Source of the DNA: Acidimicrobiia bacterium
Lineage (GTDB): Bacteria; Actinomycetota; Acidimicrobiia; Acidimicrobiales; AC-14
Reading direction: 5' to 3'
Assembly: GCA_023265025.1 (NCBI GenBank)
Contig: JAHFUP010000017.1
Span: forward strand, 1-64,000
Length of the DNA stretch: 64,000 bases
Below the pieces are notes generated by a model. The model had not been told where the DNA came from. It made no database searches and saw nothing but the letters and a program-made list of their open reading frames with translations. A program made the position numbers and the translations under genes. Shown piece by piece: positions 1 to 8,181 of the stretch (position 1 is its first letter; each line of letters begins with the position of its first letter).

Positions 1-1
1 G

Positions 2-451
2 CGCCGGGCCGACGCCCTGGTGGAGATGGCCCGGCGGGCCCTGGCCGTCCCCGCCGGCGCCCGGGCGCCCGAGCCGCTGTTCACCGTCGTGGTGGGCTAT
101 GAGACCTTCGCCGGGCGGATGTGTGAGCTGGCCAACGGGGCGGTGGTGGCCCCGGGCTCACTCGTGGCGTGGATGGACGAGGCGTGGGTGGAGCGGGTCG
201 TCTTCGACGGTCCCAGCCGGGTCACCGACGTGGGCGTGCGCCGGCGCCTGTTCGCCGGCGCCACCCGGCGGGCGGTGGAGGTGCGAGACCGGCAGTGCTT
301 CCACCCCTACTGCGAGCTGCCAGCCGAGCGGTGTGAGATCGACCACGTGCAGCCGTGGGCCGCCGGCGGACCGACCACCGAGGCCAACGGGCGGGTGGCG
401 TGCGGGTTCCACAACCGGGAGCGGCACCCACCCCGGGCGGGGCCGGCGTGA
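2..451 (+). CDS. DUF222/13E12-type HNH endonuclease, C-terminal part (5' truncated by window edge)
   Basis: The frame is open from base 2, so the real start lies upstream of the window. The C-terminus has the HNH layout seen in the 13E12/DUF222 family: a Cys pair (CFHPYCELP), then EIDHVQPWAAGG and a terminal CGFHNRERH. These supply the His/Asn/His metal site and structural cysteines. The family is multicopy in actinobacteria; a full-length relative sits at 38145-39359 in this window. The cellular role is unsettled; nuclease activity is inferred from the fold. The segment before the HNH domain matches the DUF222 C-terminal half only loosely. Confidence 0.8.
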   Translation, partial: RRADALVEMARRALAVPAGARAPEPLFTVVVGYETFAGRMCELANGAVVAPGSLVAWMDEAWVERVVFDGPSRVTDVGVRRRLFAGATRRAVEVRDRQCFHPYCELPAERCEIDHVQPWAAGGPTTEANGRVACGFHNRERHPPRAGPA

Positions 452-452
452 G

Positions 453-761
453 TCAGCGCCGCCGCTTGCCCTTCTGGACGCCGAGCTTGAAGCCGACCCA
501 GCCGGCGACGGCGGCGACGGCAAGCAGCTCGACGATCCGCAGCACGGCGAAGAAGGCGGCCGCCACCCAACCGACGACGACGAAACCGACGACGGCCACA
601 ATCGCCAGCACGGCGAGGTTGCCGCCCAAGCCGCCGCGCCGTGTCGACGGCCGGCGCCCGGGCCGGCCGGCGGGGGCGGCCGAGGGCTCGAGGACCCGGC
701 AGATCTGGCACGTCCTGGGCGGCAGACCGTGGGGGCAGGTGGTCGGGCTCACAAGCTCCAT
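453..761 (-). CDS. Small Cys-containing single/double-pass membrane protein
   Basis: A 102-residue protein if translation starts at the ATG at 761 (MELVSPTTCPHG). A longer in-frame start at 794 would overlap the divergent neighbour's start at 782, so I prefer the shorter form. Near the N-terminus lies a CPHG...CQIC pair that could bind zinc. A Pro/Arg-rich stretch follows, then one or two hydrophobic segments (LAVLAIVAVVGFVVVGWVAA and IVELLAVAAVAGWVGF) and a basic tail ending KGKRRR. I recognise no family. It is convergent with the DUF222 fragment, one base apart. Function unknown. Confidence 0.6.
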   Translation of the reverse strand: MELVSPTTCPHGLPPRTCQICRVLEPSAAPAGRPGRRPSTRRGGLGGNLAVLAIVAVVGFVVVGWVAAAFFAVLRIVELLAVAAVAGWVGFKLGVQKGKRRR

Positions 762-781
762 GGTGGCGCGACAATCGGCAC

Positions 782-1162
782 ATGACATCGACACAGATGT
801 TCGGCTTCCGCTACGGCGCCTTCCGGCCGTTACTGACGGTCCTGGGGATGGGCCCGCGGTTCTCGTCGGTGGACCTGCGCCCGGACATTTTGAGTGTGCG
901 GATGGGGTGGTGGTTCAAGGCCGACATTCCTCGCTCGTCGATCGCCGGCGTCGGCCCGAAGCGGGGCATGGGGCTGGTCGGCGGGATCGGCGTCCACGGC
1001 TGGGGGGGACGGTGGCTGGTCAACGGGTCGGTGAAGGGCATCGTGACCATCGACATCGAACCCCGGGCGAGGGGTCGGGTGATGGGCGTGCCGGTGAAGC
1101 TGCGGACGCTGGCGGTCAGCGTCGAGGAGCCGGAGGAGCTGATCGCCGCCCTCGGCGATTGA
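782..1162 (+). CDS. Hypothetical protein, PH-like beta-rich fold possible
   Basis: 126 residues from the ATG at 782 (MTSTQMFGFRYG). A GACAAT box ends 6 nt before this ATG, consistent with leaderless expression. The protein alternates short strands (DILSVRMGWWFKADIP, WLVNGSVKGIVTIDI) and ends in a helix (EEPEELIAALGD). That layout resembles small bacterial PH-like domain proteins, but no diagnostic motif is present. It is convergent with the nitroreductase gene, whose stop lies 10 bases away. Function not recognised. Confidence 0.6.
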   Translation: MTSTQMFGFRYGAFRPLLTVLGMGPRFSSVDLRPDILSVRMGWWFKADIPRSSIAGVGPKRGMGLVGGIGVHGWGGRWLVNGSVKGIVTIDIEPRARGRVMGVPVKLRTLAVSVEEPEELIAALGD

Positions 1163-1171
1163 CCTCCGGCT

Positions 1172-1756
1172 TCACCAGCGGCCCCGGTGGACGGCGTCGC
1201 CGGCGGTAGGCCGGCGCCGGCGGGCGACGGAGGACGACGGGCGGTCGGGCGCGGGATGGCCGATGGCCACCGTGCCGACGGGGGCGAACGCGTCGGGAAT
1301 GGCGAAGGCGCGGCGTAGCGACGGGACGCGGTGGGCCTGGAAGAACAGGGTGCCGAGGCCGGCATCGACCGCGGCCAGGTGGAGGAGTAGGGCGGTGAAG
1401 GCGGCGTCGACGTGCCACCACGGCACGTCGAAGTCCCCGGCAGATGTCGCCTTGTCGGGCTCGGCGTAGCGCCGGCGGTACGCGTCCTCGGATGAGAGGA
1501 CGACGACGAGCAGCGGCGCGGCCAGCAGTCCGGGCCAGGGGAACGACGCCCGGTCGGCGGGAGGGAGGGCGGCGTCCCAGTACCGGCTGGTTTCCTCGGC
1601 GCCGTCGAGCACCAGCAGGTCGACGCCCTGGGTGTGGCCGGCGGAGGGTGCCCGCAGGCCGGCGGCGACGATCCGCTCGACGACGGCCGGATCGAGGGGA
1701 CGGGCCTCGAAGCTGCGGGTCATACGCCGCTTCTGAAGCATTTCCGTGAACTCCAT
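1172..1756 (-). CDS. Nitroreductase family protein
   Basis: 194 residues from the ATG at 1756 (MEFTEMLQKRRMTRSF). The N-terminal RRMTRSF...LRAPSAGHTQG block is the classic FMN-contacting start of NAD(P)H-dependent nitroreductases. In the family these Arg/Ser residues bind the flavin phosphate. WWHVDAAFTALLLHLAAVDAGLGT corresponds to the central helix of the fold, and the length is normal. The Arg/Pro-rich tail (SSSVARRRRPTAG) is not part of the conserved domain. The likely reaction is two-electron reduction of nitro or quinone-type substrates; the physiological substrate cannot be read. It is divergent from the acyltransferase gene, with 21 bases between starts. Confidence 0.85.
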   Translation of the reverse strand: MEFTEMLQKRRMTRSFEARPLDPAVVERIVAAGLRAPSAGHTQGVDLLVLDGAEETSRYWDAALPPADRASFPWPGLLAAPLLVVVLSSEDAYRRRYAEPDKATSAGDFDVPWWHVDAAFTALLLHLAAVDAGLGTLFFQAHRVPSLRRAFAIPDAFAPVGTVAIGHPAPDRPSSSVARRRRPTAGDAVHRGRW

Positions 1757-1777
1757 GGCGCAGCGTACGATTCCGCC

Positions 1778-3658
1778 GTGTCCGCGGGCGACCGGCCGCG
1801 CCTTCCCCACCTTCCGGCCCTCGACGGCCTGCGGGCGCTCGCCGTCGCGTCAGTGTTCGCGTACCACGCCGACGTCGGCTGGGCCCAGGGCGGATTCCTC
1901 GGCGTCGACGTGTTCTTCGTCATCAGCGGCTTCCTGATCACCGCGCTGTTGCTGGCGGAGTGGCGGGAGCACGCGTGGCTCGACGTCACCCGGTTCTGGA
2001 AGCGCCGGGCTCTCCGGCTGCTGCCGGCGCTGCTCGTCCTGTTGGTGGCGGTATGGGTGGCAGTCCCGCTGCTCGCCGCCGAGCAGGCCGGGCGGCTGCA
2101 GGGCGACATCCGCGCCGCGCTGGCGTACGTGAGCAACTGGCGACTGATCTTCGAGCACCAGTCGTACTTCGAGGCCGCCGGCCGCCCGCCGGTGCTGCAG
2201 CATCTGTGGAGCCTGGCCGTCGAGGAGCAGTTCTACCTGGTGTGGCCGCTCCTGCTCTGGGCCGGCCTCGGGCTCACGCGGACCGCCGGTCGCCTCGTCG
2301 GTTGGATCCTGGCCGCGGCCGTGGCGTCCGCCGGCCTCATGGCGCTGCTGTACACGCCGGGCACCGATCCCTCCCGGGTGTACTACGGCACCGACACGCG
2401 GGCCGGCGCCATCCTGCTGGGCGCAGCACTCGCCTGTGTCTGGAAGCCGTGGGAGTCCACGCGGAGGGCGCCGGTCGCCATCCGGATCGTGCTGGGTGCC
2501 GCCGGCGCCGGGGCGCTGGGCGGGCTGGCGTGGAGCGTGCTCAGCCTGCACCAGTTCTCCGACGTCCTCTACCGGGGCGGCTTCCTCGGCGTCGCCGGCC
2601 TGGCCGCCGTCCTGGTGGCGGTGATCGCCCATCCCTCCACGCCGCTAATCGGCGGCACGCTCGGATGCCGGCCGATGGTGTGGCTGGGCCGGCGGTCCTA
2701 CGGCATCTACCTCTTCTACTGGCCGGTGATCATGCTGACCCGGTCGTACTACGACGTCCCGCTGTCGGGGAACGCCCTCCTGGCCCTGCGGGCCACCATC
2801 ACCGTCTCGCTCGCCGCGCTGTCCTACTGGCTGGTCGAGTCGCCCATCCGCAACGGTGCCCTCGGGCGCCTGTGGACCGACGTGCGCCGGCACCGGCGGG
2901 AGCCGTTCCCGTCGACCCGCGGGCGGTGGGTCGTCGTCCGGGCCGGCGTCGCCGGCATCGCCGCCCTGACCGTCGGCACCACCCTGGTCGTGGCCCGCCC
3001 CCGCCCGGCGCCGCCGGACCTCCTGACCATCCATGCCGCGGCGGCATCGGCATCGGCGCCGGAGCCGACGACGACGACGACGGTCCTGCCGACCACGAGC
3101 ACGACCACCGCGACGGTCCTCCCCGCGACGTCCCCGTCGACCATCGCCCCGACGACGACGCCCGCCGCGCCCACCACGACGAGGGTCACCGTCCTGCCCC
3201 AGGCCCGGGTGATCGGGCTGGGCGACTCCGTGCTGCTGGAGGCAAAGGCCGAGCTGGAGCGCCGGCTACCCGACGCCTCCGTCGACGCCGTGGTCGGCCG
3301 CCAGTTCAAGGAGCTTCTTGCCCTCGCCGAGTCGCTGCGGACGGCCAACCAGCTCGGCGACGAAGTCATCCTCCAGCTCGGGAACAACGGTCCGGTGACC
3401 AGCTCGCAGTTCGAGGAGATCATGGAGGTCCTGCGGGGCGTCCGCCGGGTCGTGGTGATCAACGTCAAGGTCCCACGGGCCTGGGAGGGCCCCAACAACG
3501 CCATGCTGGCGGACAACGTGCCGAAGTGGCCCAACGCCGCCCTCGTCGACTGGCACAGGCAGGGCGCGGCCCACCCGGAGCTGTTCGCCGACGACGGCAC
3601 CCACATGGGCCCCATCGGGGTTGCCGTCTTCGTGGAGCTCATCCTCTCCAAGCTGTAG
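1778..3658 (+). CDS. Acyltransferase 3 (OafA/YrhL-like) fused to an SGNH esterase-like domain
   Basis: 626 residues. The GTG at 1778 is favoured because a TACGAT box (1766-1771) ends 6 nt upstream, a leaderless arrangement. The membrane part (about residues 8-400) opens with LPALDGLRALAV and contains FFVISGFLI and SLAVEEQFYLVWP, the hallmarks of acyltransferase 3, which moves acyl groups to extracytoplasmic sugars. A Thr/Pro/Ala linker (about 427-470) follows. The SGNH domain has the nucleophile motif GDSV (about residue 481) and DDGTHMGP near the end, giving the Asp-His pair. This OatA-type architecture usually O-acetylates peptidoglycan or surface glycans. It is transcribed alone. Confidence 0.9.
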   Translation: MSAGDRPRLPHLPALDGLRALAVASVFAYHADVGWAQGGFLGVDVFFVISGFLITALLLAEWREHAWLDVTRFWKRRALRLLPALLVLLVAVWVAVPLLAAEQAGRLQGDIRAALAYVSNWRLIFEHQSYFEAAGRPPVLQHLWSLAVEEQFYLVWPLLLWAGLGLTRTAGRLVGWILAAAVASAGLMALLYTPGTDPSRVYYGTDTRAGAILLGAALACVWKPWESTRRAPVAIRIVLGAAGAGALGGLAWSVLSLHQFSDVLYRGGFLGVAGLAAVLVAVIAHPSTPLIGGTLGCRPMVWLGRRSYGIYLFYWPVIMLTRSYYDVPLSGNALLALRATITVSLAALSYWLVESPIRNGALGRLWTDVRRHRREPFPSTRGRWVVVRAGVAGIAALTVGTTLVVARPRPAPPDLLTIHAAAASASAPEPTTTTTVLPTTSTTTATVLPATSPSTIAPTTTPAAPTTTRVTVLPQARVIGLGDSVLLEAKAELERRLPDASVDAVVGRQFKELLALAESLRTANQLGDEVILQLGNNGPVTSSQFEEIMEVLRGVRRVVVINVKVPRAWEGPNNAMLADNVPKWPNAALVDWHRQGAAHPELFADDGTHMGPIGVAVFVELILSKL

Positions 3659-3671
3659 GGCTCCCTTGCTT

Positions 3672-3697
3672 CAGAAGTTAGGACTGACTAACTTCTG
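3672..3697. repeat. Perfect 10-bp inverted repeat (possible operator or terminator)
   Basis: CAGAAGTTAG, a 6-nt spacer GACTGA, then CTAACTTCTG. It lies 13 bases after the acyltransferase stop and 3 bases before an ATG at 3701. It is strikingly AT-rich for this genome. There is no T-tract, so it is a weak terminator candidate. The position just ahead of the delta-60/iron-transporter operon suits a dimeric repressor site. The GTTAG/CTAAC half-sites recall iron-repressor (DtxR/IdeR) boxes, but the spacing is 5 bp too long. Confidence 0.6.
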
Positions 3698-3765
3698 GCC
3701 ATGTCCACCCCGAAGGTGCTCGCCGCCGCGCTGGCGGCGTCGTCCGGCTCGACCTCAGCACGGGC

Positions 3766-4620
3766 GTGGCCGACGGCACCGCCTATCGGGGTGATACCGC
3801 CTGGGGGCTGGTGAAGCTCACCGGCGACCGGCTGCTCGTCGTGGGCAACCAGATCGGTCCCGGCGCCGGCCGCCTGGACCTTGACTTCGCCGTCGTCCGT
3901 CTCACCGCCGACGGAGCGAAGGACACGACCTTCGGCACCGCCGGCACCGCGGTCGTCGGGGTCGGCCCGAACGTCTCGGAGAGCCCCAAGACCGCGGTCG
4001 AGTTGCCCGACGGCAAAGTCGTCGTCGCCGGCTACGCCACCGTCGCCGACGTGGTGGCACCGGTGCTGTTCCGGCTCACCACCGCCGGCGCCCTCGACCC
4101 CACCTTCGGCGACGCCGGCATCGCCGTCCGCCCGGTCCTGGGCAACGCCACCGAGGCCTACTCGGTGGTCAAGGCCGGGAACCGCTTCGTCACCACGGGG
4201 TACGGCAAGGACACCGCCGAGGCCAAGGTGGACCTCGTCGCCAACGGGTTCACCCTCGACGGTGCCCTGGACAGGTCGTTCGGCACCAATGGGCTGACCC
4301 GGGTCGACGTGACCGGAGAGGACGACCGCGGCCGCAACCTCGTCGCCCTGCCGGACGGACGGACCGTCCTGGTCGGCAGCGGCAAGCCCAGCGGCACCAA
4401 CCTCGACGCCATGGTCGTGCGGCTGACCGCGGCCGGCGCCCTGGATCCGGCCTTCGGTCAGGGTGGTCGTAGGCTCTACGACGTGGGTGGGCCCAACGAC
4501 GCGTTCTTCGGGGTCGCCCTGTCCCCGGACGGCTCCCGGCTGGCGGCCGTGGGCTACCTGGGCCGGGAGACGGCGGGCAGCGAGAAGGACGATGGCGCCG
4601 TGCTCTGGCTCCAGCCTTGA
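3766..4620 (+). CDS. Delta-60-repeat beta-propeller-like protein, N-terminus apparently damaged
   Basis: 284 residues from the first in-frame start, GTG 3766. The frame is already coding-like before it (GGVVRLDLSTG) back to a stop at 3685. The body consists of about four tandem units with the delta-60 consensus: VVRLTADGAKDTTFG, FRLTTAGALDPTFG, FTLDGALDRSFG and VRLTAAGALDPAFG, each followed by LPDGK/R-type strands. Such repeats occur in secreted actinobacterial proteins. A signal-peptide-like start (MSTPKVLAAALAAS, ATG 3701) exists in another frame. This suggests an indel or deletion joined or broke the N-terminus. The stop overlaps the TTG start of the transporter gene. Molecular role unknown. 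Confidence 0.7.
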   Translation: MADGTAYRGDTAWGLVKLTGDRLLVVGNQIGPGAGRLDLDFAVVRLTADGAKDTTFGTAGTAVVGVGPNVSESPKTAVELPDGKVVVAGYATVADVVAPVLFRLTTAGALDPTFGDAGIAVRPVLGNATEAYSVVKAGNRFVTTGYGKDTAEAKVDLVANGFTLDGALDRSFGTNGLTRVDVTGEDDRGRNLVALPDGRTVLVGSGKPSGTNLDAMVVRLTAAGALDPAFGQGGRRLYDVGGPNDAFFGVALSPDGSRLAAVGYLGRETAGSEKDDGAVLWLQP

Positions 4621-5617
4621 GGCGCCTCTACGTTGCGCTCGCCGCCCTTCTGCTGGCTACCGGCCTCAGCGCCTGCTCGGGCGGCGGCGACGGCCTGACG
4701 CTCTACTCCGGGCGGGCCGAGGTCCAGGTCAAGCCCATCCTCTCCGAGTTCACCAAGGCCACCGGCATCAAGGTGTCCGCCCGTTACGGCGCCAGCGCCG
4801 AGTTGGCCGCCCAGATCTCCGAGGAGGGCAGCCGGTCGAAGGCCGACCTCTTCTGGGCGCAGGACGCCGGGCCCTGGGCGCGGTGGACAAGGCCGGCCTG
4901 TTCGGGCCCATACCGGCCGCGGTGGCCGGCGTCGTGGACAAGAAGTTCCGGGCGCCGGACGACAACTGGACCGGCGTCTCGGGGCGGGCCCGCGTCGTGG
5001 TCTACGACCCCCGCAAGGTGCCGGCGGCCGAGCTGCCGGCGAGCGTCTTCGACCTGACGCAGCCCAAGTGGAAGGGCCGCATCGGTCTCGCCCCCACCAA
5101 CGGGTCGTTCCAGGCGTTCGTCTCCGCCATGATCATCACCGTGGGCGAGGCGCGCACCAAGACCTGGCTGCAGGGCCTCAAGGCCAACGACCCGAAGACG
5201 TACGCGGCGAACGACCTGATCGTGAAGGCGGCCAACGACGGCCAGGTCGACATCGGACTGGTCAACCACTACTACCTGTTCCAGCTCCAGGCGGAGATCG
5301 GTGCGGAGCGGACTGTCGCCCGCAACCACTACACCGCCGGCACGGACCCGGGCGCCCTGGTGAACGTGGCCGGCGTGGGGATCCTCAAAAGCTCGAAGCG
5401 CCAGGCCGACGCGGCCCGGTTCGTCGAGTACCTCCTGTCGGAGCCGGCGCAGCGCCACTTCGCCGACCGGAACTTCGAGTACCCCCTGCTCGCCGGCGTG
5501 CCCACTGCCGCCGGCCTGCCGCCGCTGCAGGGCGGCCAGGGGCCGGCCATCAACCTGGGTGACCTGGCCGACCTCGGCCACACCCTCGACCTGCTCCACC
5601 AGACCGGGCTGCTCTGA
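4617..5617 (+). pseudogene. fbpA: Iron(III) ABC transporter substrate-binding lipoprotein (FbpA-like), single-base frameshift
   Basis: Starts at TTG 4617, overlapping the previous stop as TTGA. The N-terminal frame gives a lipoprotein signal with lipobox LSAC, then LTLYSGRAE and KADLFWAQDAG, typical of the Fbp/extracellular solute-binding family 1. After the GGG at 4869-4871 the family sequence (ALGAVDKAGLFGPIP) continues in a different frame to the stop at 5617. Adding one G restores one protein of about 333 residues. In the C-terminal part, the stretch around GLVNHYYLFQLQ carries the conserved tyrosines used for Fe3+ binding in this family. Downstream permease and ATPase genes look intact, so a sequencing or assembly error is quite possible. 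Confidence 0.85.
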
Positions 5618-5694
5618 GCCCAGCCTCCGGGGCGACCCGGTCACCCGGGGGTCTCGTCGCCCTCGCCGGCGCGGTTGCGGCCGCCGCCCTGCTA

Positions 5695-7149
5695 CCGGTG
5701 GTGTATCTCGTCGTCCGGGCCGGCGGTGGCGGCTGGCGCGCGATCGCCGACACGCTGTTCCTCGCCCGGACCGGCCGCCTGCTGATCCGGTCGCTCGCGC
5801 TGGCCGCCGCGGTGTCCGCGGCGAGCGCCACCATCGGCGTCGCCCTGGCCTGGCTGACGGTCAGGTGCGACCTTCCCGGCCGGCGCATCTGGCGGGTCGT
5901 CGCCGCCCTCCCGCTGGCCGTGCCGAGCTACGTCGCCGCCTTCGCCTTCGCCTCGGAGCTGCCGGACCTCACGGGCTTCCGGCCGACCTTCGTCGTCCTC
6001 ACGCTGTTGTCGTACCCGTACGTGTTCCTGCCCGTCGCCGCCGTCCTGGAGCGGATCGACCCGGCCATGGAGGAGGCGGCCCGCTCGCTGGGTGACGGCC
6101 CGCTGACCGCGTTCCGCCGGGTGACCCTGCGCCAGATCCGGCCGGCGGCGGCCACCGGCTCGCTGCTGGTATGCCTGTACGTCCTGTCCGACTTCGGCGC
6201 GGTGTCGATCCTGCGCTTCGACAGCTTCACCCGGGTGATCTACCAGTCCTACCAGTCCAGCTTCGACCGCCGGCCGGCCGCCATCCTGGGCTGCCTGCTA
6301 CTGGTCTTCACCCTGGGCATCCTCGTCGCCGAGGCCCGGACGCGGGGTCGGGCCCGCTACTTCGGCGGGAGCCGGGGCGCCCCGCGCCGCCCCGATCTCG
6401 TCCGGCTGGGCCGGTGGCGTTGGGCCGCGCTCGCCCTACCGGTGGGCGTCGCCGCCTTCGCGTTGGCTGCTCCGCTGGGCACCACGCTGCGGTGGCTGGC
6501 CGAGAGCGTGAGGGCCGAGGTCGACTTCGGCCGGGTGGGGCGGGCCGCCGGCGCCACGGTGCTGGCCTCAGCCCTCGGGGCCGTCGTCACCGCCGCGGCC
6601 GCCATTCCCGTCGGCCTGCTGGCGGCACGGTCCCGCAGCCGGGTGGCGGCGTTCATCGAGCGGTCGGCGTTCGTCGGCCACGCCCTGCCTGGGATCGTGG
6701 TCGCCCTCTCGCTGGTCTTCTTCACCGTGCGGTTCATGAACCCGCTGTACCAGCGGCTGCCGGTGCTGGTGTTCGCCTACCTCGTCTTGTTCCTGCCGCT
6801 GGCGGTGAGCGCCGTCTACGGGTCCGCCCTCCAGGCCCCGCCGGCGCTGGAGGAGGTGGCCCGCTCGCTGGGCAAGCGCCCGCGGGAGGTGTTCCGGACG
6901 GTGACCGCCCCACTGCTCGCGCCGGGTGTCGGCGCGGGAACGGCCCTGGTGTTCCTCACCTGCCTCAAGGAGCTCCCGGCCACGCTGCTGCTCGGGCCGA
7001 CCGGCTTCGAGACACTCGCCACCCGGGTGTGGTCGGCCACCCAGGCCGGGGCGTTCGGGGACGCCGCCCTGCCGGCGCTGCTCCTCGTGGCTGTCGGGGC
7101 GGTGCCTACGTGGCTCCTGACCCGGCGGGGCGGGACCGCCGTCACGTGA
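5695..7149 (+). CDS. fbpB: Iron ABC transporter permease, two fused BPD membrane domains (FbpB-like)
   Basis: About 484 residues from GTG 5695. The frame stays open upstream, and the first membrane helix (LVALAGAVAAAALLPVVYLVV) begins near 5653. The true start is therefore probably earlier, perhaps the CTG at 5614 overlapping the upstream gene's end. Two homologous halves each carry the EAA loop that docks the ATPase: EEAARSLGDGPLTAFRRVTL near residue 125 and EEVARSLGKRPREVFRTVTA near residue 385. Duplicated permeases of this kind belong to the ferric-iron (FbpB/SfuB) subfamily. The 3' end overlaps the ATPase start by 4 nt (GTGA), indicating translational coupling. Confidence 0.9.
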   Translation, partial: PVVYLVVRAGGGGWRAIADTLFLARTGRLLIRSLALAAAVSAASATIGVALAWLTVRCDLPGRRIWRVVAALPLAVPSYVAAFAFASELPDLTGFRPTFVVLTLLSYPYVFLPVAAVLERIDPAMEEAARSLGDGPLTAFRRVTLRQIRPAAATGSLLVCLYVLSDFGAVSILRFDSFTRVIYQSYQSSFDRRPAAILGCLLLVFTLGILVAEARTRGRARYFGGSRGAPRRPDLVRLGRWRWAALALPVGVAAFALAAPLGTTLRWLAESVRAEVDFGRVGRAAGATVLASALGAVVTAAAAIPVGLLAARSRSRVAAFIERSAFVGHALPGIVVALSLVFFTVRFMNPLYQRLPVLVFAYLVLFLPLAVSAVYGSALQAPPALEEVARSLGKRPREVFRTVTAPLLAPGVGAGTALVFLTCLKELPATLLLGPTGFETLATRVWSATQAGAFGDAALPALLLVAVGAVPTWLLTRRGGTAVT

Positions 7150-8177
7150 ACGCGGTCGAGTGCGCCGGCGTGTCGAAGGCGTTCGGGCCGGTGCAGGCGC
7201 TCGATGCCGTCGACCTGACATTGGCGACCAGCACGCTGACCGCGGTCCTCGGGCCGTCGGGGTGCGGCAAGACGACGCTCCTGCGGGCCGTCGCCGGCTT
7301 CGAGCGCATCGACGCCGGCACCATCCGGGTCTCCGGACAAGCGGTGGCGGGCCCGGGCGTGTACCTGCCGCCCGAGCGCCGGCGGGTGACGATCGTCCCC
7401 CAGGAACAGGCCCTGTTCCCCCACCTGACGGTGGCGGCCAACGTCGGCTACGGGGTGCGCCGGGGCGCCGACCGGGACCGGGCGATTACGGCCATGTTGG
7501 AACTGGCCGGTCTCGCCGGCCTTGGCGACCGGATGCCGCACGAGCTGTCCGGCGGCCAGCAGCAGCGGGTCGCCCTGGCCCGGGCCCTGGCCCCGGGGCC
7601 GACCGTCGTCCTCCTCGACGAGCCGTTCGGGAGCCTCGACGCCGCCCTGCGTGACGAGATCCGCTCCGAGGTGGCCGGCGTGCTCCGGGCGTCGGGGGCG
7701 ACGTCGCTCCTGGTCACCCACGATCAGGAGGAGGCGCTGTCCATGGCCGACACGGTGGCAGTGATGCGCAGCGGGGTGATCGTCCAGCACGGCCCGCCCC
7801 AGGACGTCTACCGGCGACCGGCCGACCTGTGGGTGGCCAACTTCGTCGGCCGGGCCAACGTGCTCCCCGGCCGCGTCGCCGGCGCCGGCCGGGTGGAGAC
7901 CGCCCTGGGCACCCTCGACGTGGTCGGGGGGCCGGCGGCCGGCAAGGTCGACGTCGTCATCCGGCCCGAGCAGCTCCGGCTGGACGCCGGCGCCGGGACG
8001 GCGACGGTCGAGGACCGGCGCTACTTCGGCCATGACGTGGTCGTCGAAGTCGTCCTCGCCGGCGGCGAGCGCCTGCTGGTCCGGTTGCCGAGCGCCGATC
8101 CCCTGCCCGTCGGCGGGGCCGTGACCGTCACGTGCCGCGAGCCGGTGCTGACCTTCCCGGCCGCGTCGGCCGTCTAG
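7146..8177 (+). CDS. fbpC: Iron ABC transporter ATP-binding protein (FbpC-like)
   Basis: 343 residues from GTG 7146 (VNAVECAGVSKAFG). Walker A is GPSGCGKTT (about residue 37), the signature is LSGGQQQRVALARAL (about 135), Walker B is TVVLLDEPFGSLD and the switch histidine is VTHDQEEA. The C-terminal about 100 residues form a regulatory TOBE-like domain (RPEQLRLDAGAG...). The length is typical of iron/spermidine-class importer ATPases. Last gene of the delta-60/fbpABC operon; the next gene begins 5 bases after its stop but encodes an unrelated glycosyltransferase-like protein. Confidence 0.93.
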   Translation: MNAVECAGVSKAFGPVQALDAVDLTLATSTLTAVLGPSGCGKTTLLRAVAGFERIDAGTIRVSGQAVAGPGVYLPPERRRVTIVPQEQALFPHLTVAANVGYGVRRGADRDRAITAMLELAGLAGLGDRMPHELSGGQQQRVALARALAPGPTVVLLDEPFGSLDAALRDEIRSEVAGVLRASGATSLLVTHDQEEALSMADTVAVMRSGVIVQHGPPQDVYRRPADLWVANFVGRANVLPGRVAGAGRVETALGTLDVVGGPAAGKVDVVIRPEQLRLDAGAGTATVEDRRYFGHDVVVEVVLAGGERLLVRLPSADPLPVGGAVTVTCREPVLTFPAASAV

Positions 8178-8181
8178 CGGC

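Noticed and set aside
1960-3681. 573-codon frame overlapping the acyltransferase
   Set aside because: Arg/Pro/Ala-rich shadow; the other frame has full acyltransferase 3 and SGNH motifs.
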